NCBI GenBank assembly: GCA_905236315.1
Contig: CAJOPO010000140.1
Location: 1 to 6,362, forward strand
Source of the DNA: an uncultured Treponema sp.
GTDB taxonomy: Bacteria > Spirochaetota > Spirochaetia > Treponematales > Treponemataceae
Direction of reading: 5' to 3'
DNA length: 6,362 nt
Shown one piece after another: positions 6,294 through 6,362 of the stretch (its first letter is position 1; each line of letters begins with the position of its first letter). Both the position numbers and the translations under genes were made by a program. The notes under the pieces are model-generated. The model was not told the origin of the DNA. It made no database searches and was given only the letters and a program-made list of their open reading frames with translations.

Positions 6294-6336
6294 GGAACCT
6301 CGAAAAACTCCCTTTCAGAAAGTTTTTCGAGGTTCC
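6294..6336. repeat. Perfect 16-bp inverted repeat upstream of the transporter promoter
   Basis: GGAACCTCGAAAAACT (6294-6309) and AGTTTTTCGAGGTTCC (6321-6336) are exact reverse complements around an 11-base loop. The structure is symmetric, so either transcript would fold it. The T-run lies inside the 3' arm rather than after it, which is not the classical terminator layout. It may be the end of the unseen upstream unit, a large operator, or a copy of a dispersed intergenic palindrome. The remaining 26 bases to the window edge (6337-6362) hold only the small palindrome GCTATAATAGC (6352-6362) and no gene. Confidence 0.8.
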
Positions 6337-6362
6337 TGCGAGTTGTAAGTCGCTATAATAGC

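Noticed and set aside
6294..6336. The perfect palindrome as a classical Rho-independent terminator.
   Set aside because: No T-tract follows either arm; the T-run is inside the stem. A non-classical terminator role cannot be excluded, so it is listed as a repeat.

Overview
The window holds six genes, all on the minus strand and tightly packed, plus a 225-base non-coding stretch at the right edge. The base composition is AT-rich. The best guess is a spirochaete, probably a Treponema-like bacterium. This rests on the lipoprotein signal with a relaxed lipobox and on a gene order that resembles the purine-nucleoside transporter (PnrA/TmpC) locus of treponemes. Some Firmicutes carry the same order (nupNOPQ, formerly yufNOPQ), so the assignment is an inference.

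Reading in the direction of transcription (right to left): positions 6138-6362 contain a 16-bp perfect palindrome, a good sigma70-type promoter, a second and weaker promoter candidate, and an untranslated leader with a stem-loop. The leader enters an ABC uptake operon: a BMP/PnrA-family substrate-binding lipoprotein (5016-6137), a double-NBD ATPase (3394-4932) and two permeases (2261-3397 and 1359-2264). The last three genes overlap by ATGA at each junction. Between the lipoprotein gene and the ATPase gene lies a strong intrinsic terminator (4957-4993), which probably acts as a partial stop so that the binding protein is made in excess over the membrane complex.

Downstream, a separate promoter at 1300-1328 appears to drive a two-gene unit: a YchJ-family protein with two SEC-C zinc motifs (776-1291) and a SPOUT-class RNA 2'-O-ribose methyltransferase of the RlmB/TrmH group (6-779). 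The promoter lies so close to the ychJ start codon that the mRNA should be leaderless or nearly so. The methyltransferase begins at a TTG that overlaps the ychJ stop codon.

Together the operon would bind a nucleoside at the cell surface (purine nucleosides are the best guess from the family) and import it with ATP. The second unit belongs to translation or rRNA maintenance and has no obvious mechanistic link to the transporter. I see no CRISPR, phage, transposase, defence or toxin-antitoxin genes. All six proteins belong to known families, so nothing here amounts to a new biological system. The points worth a second look are regulatory and structural.
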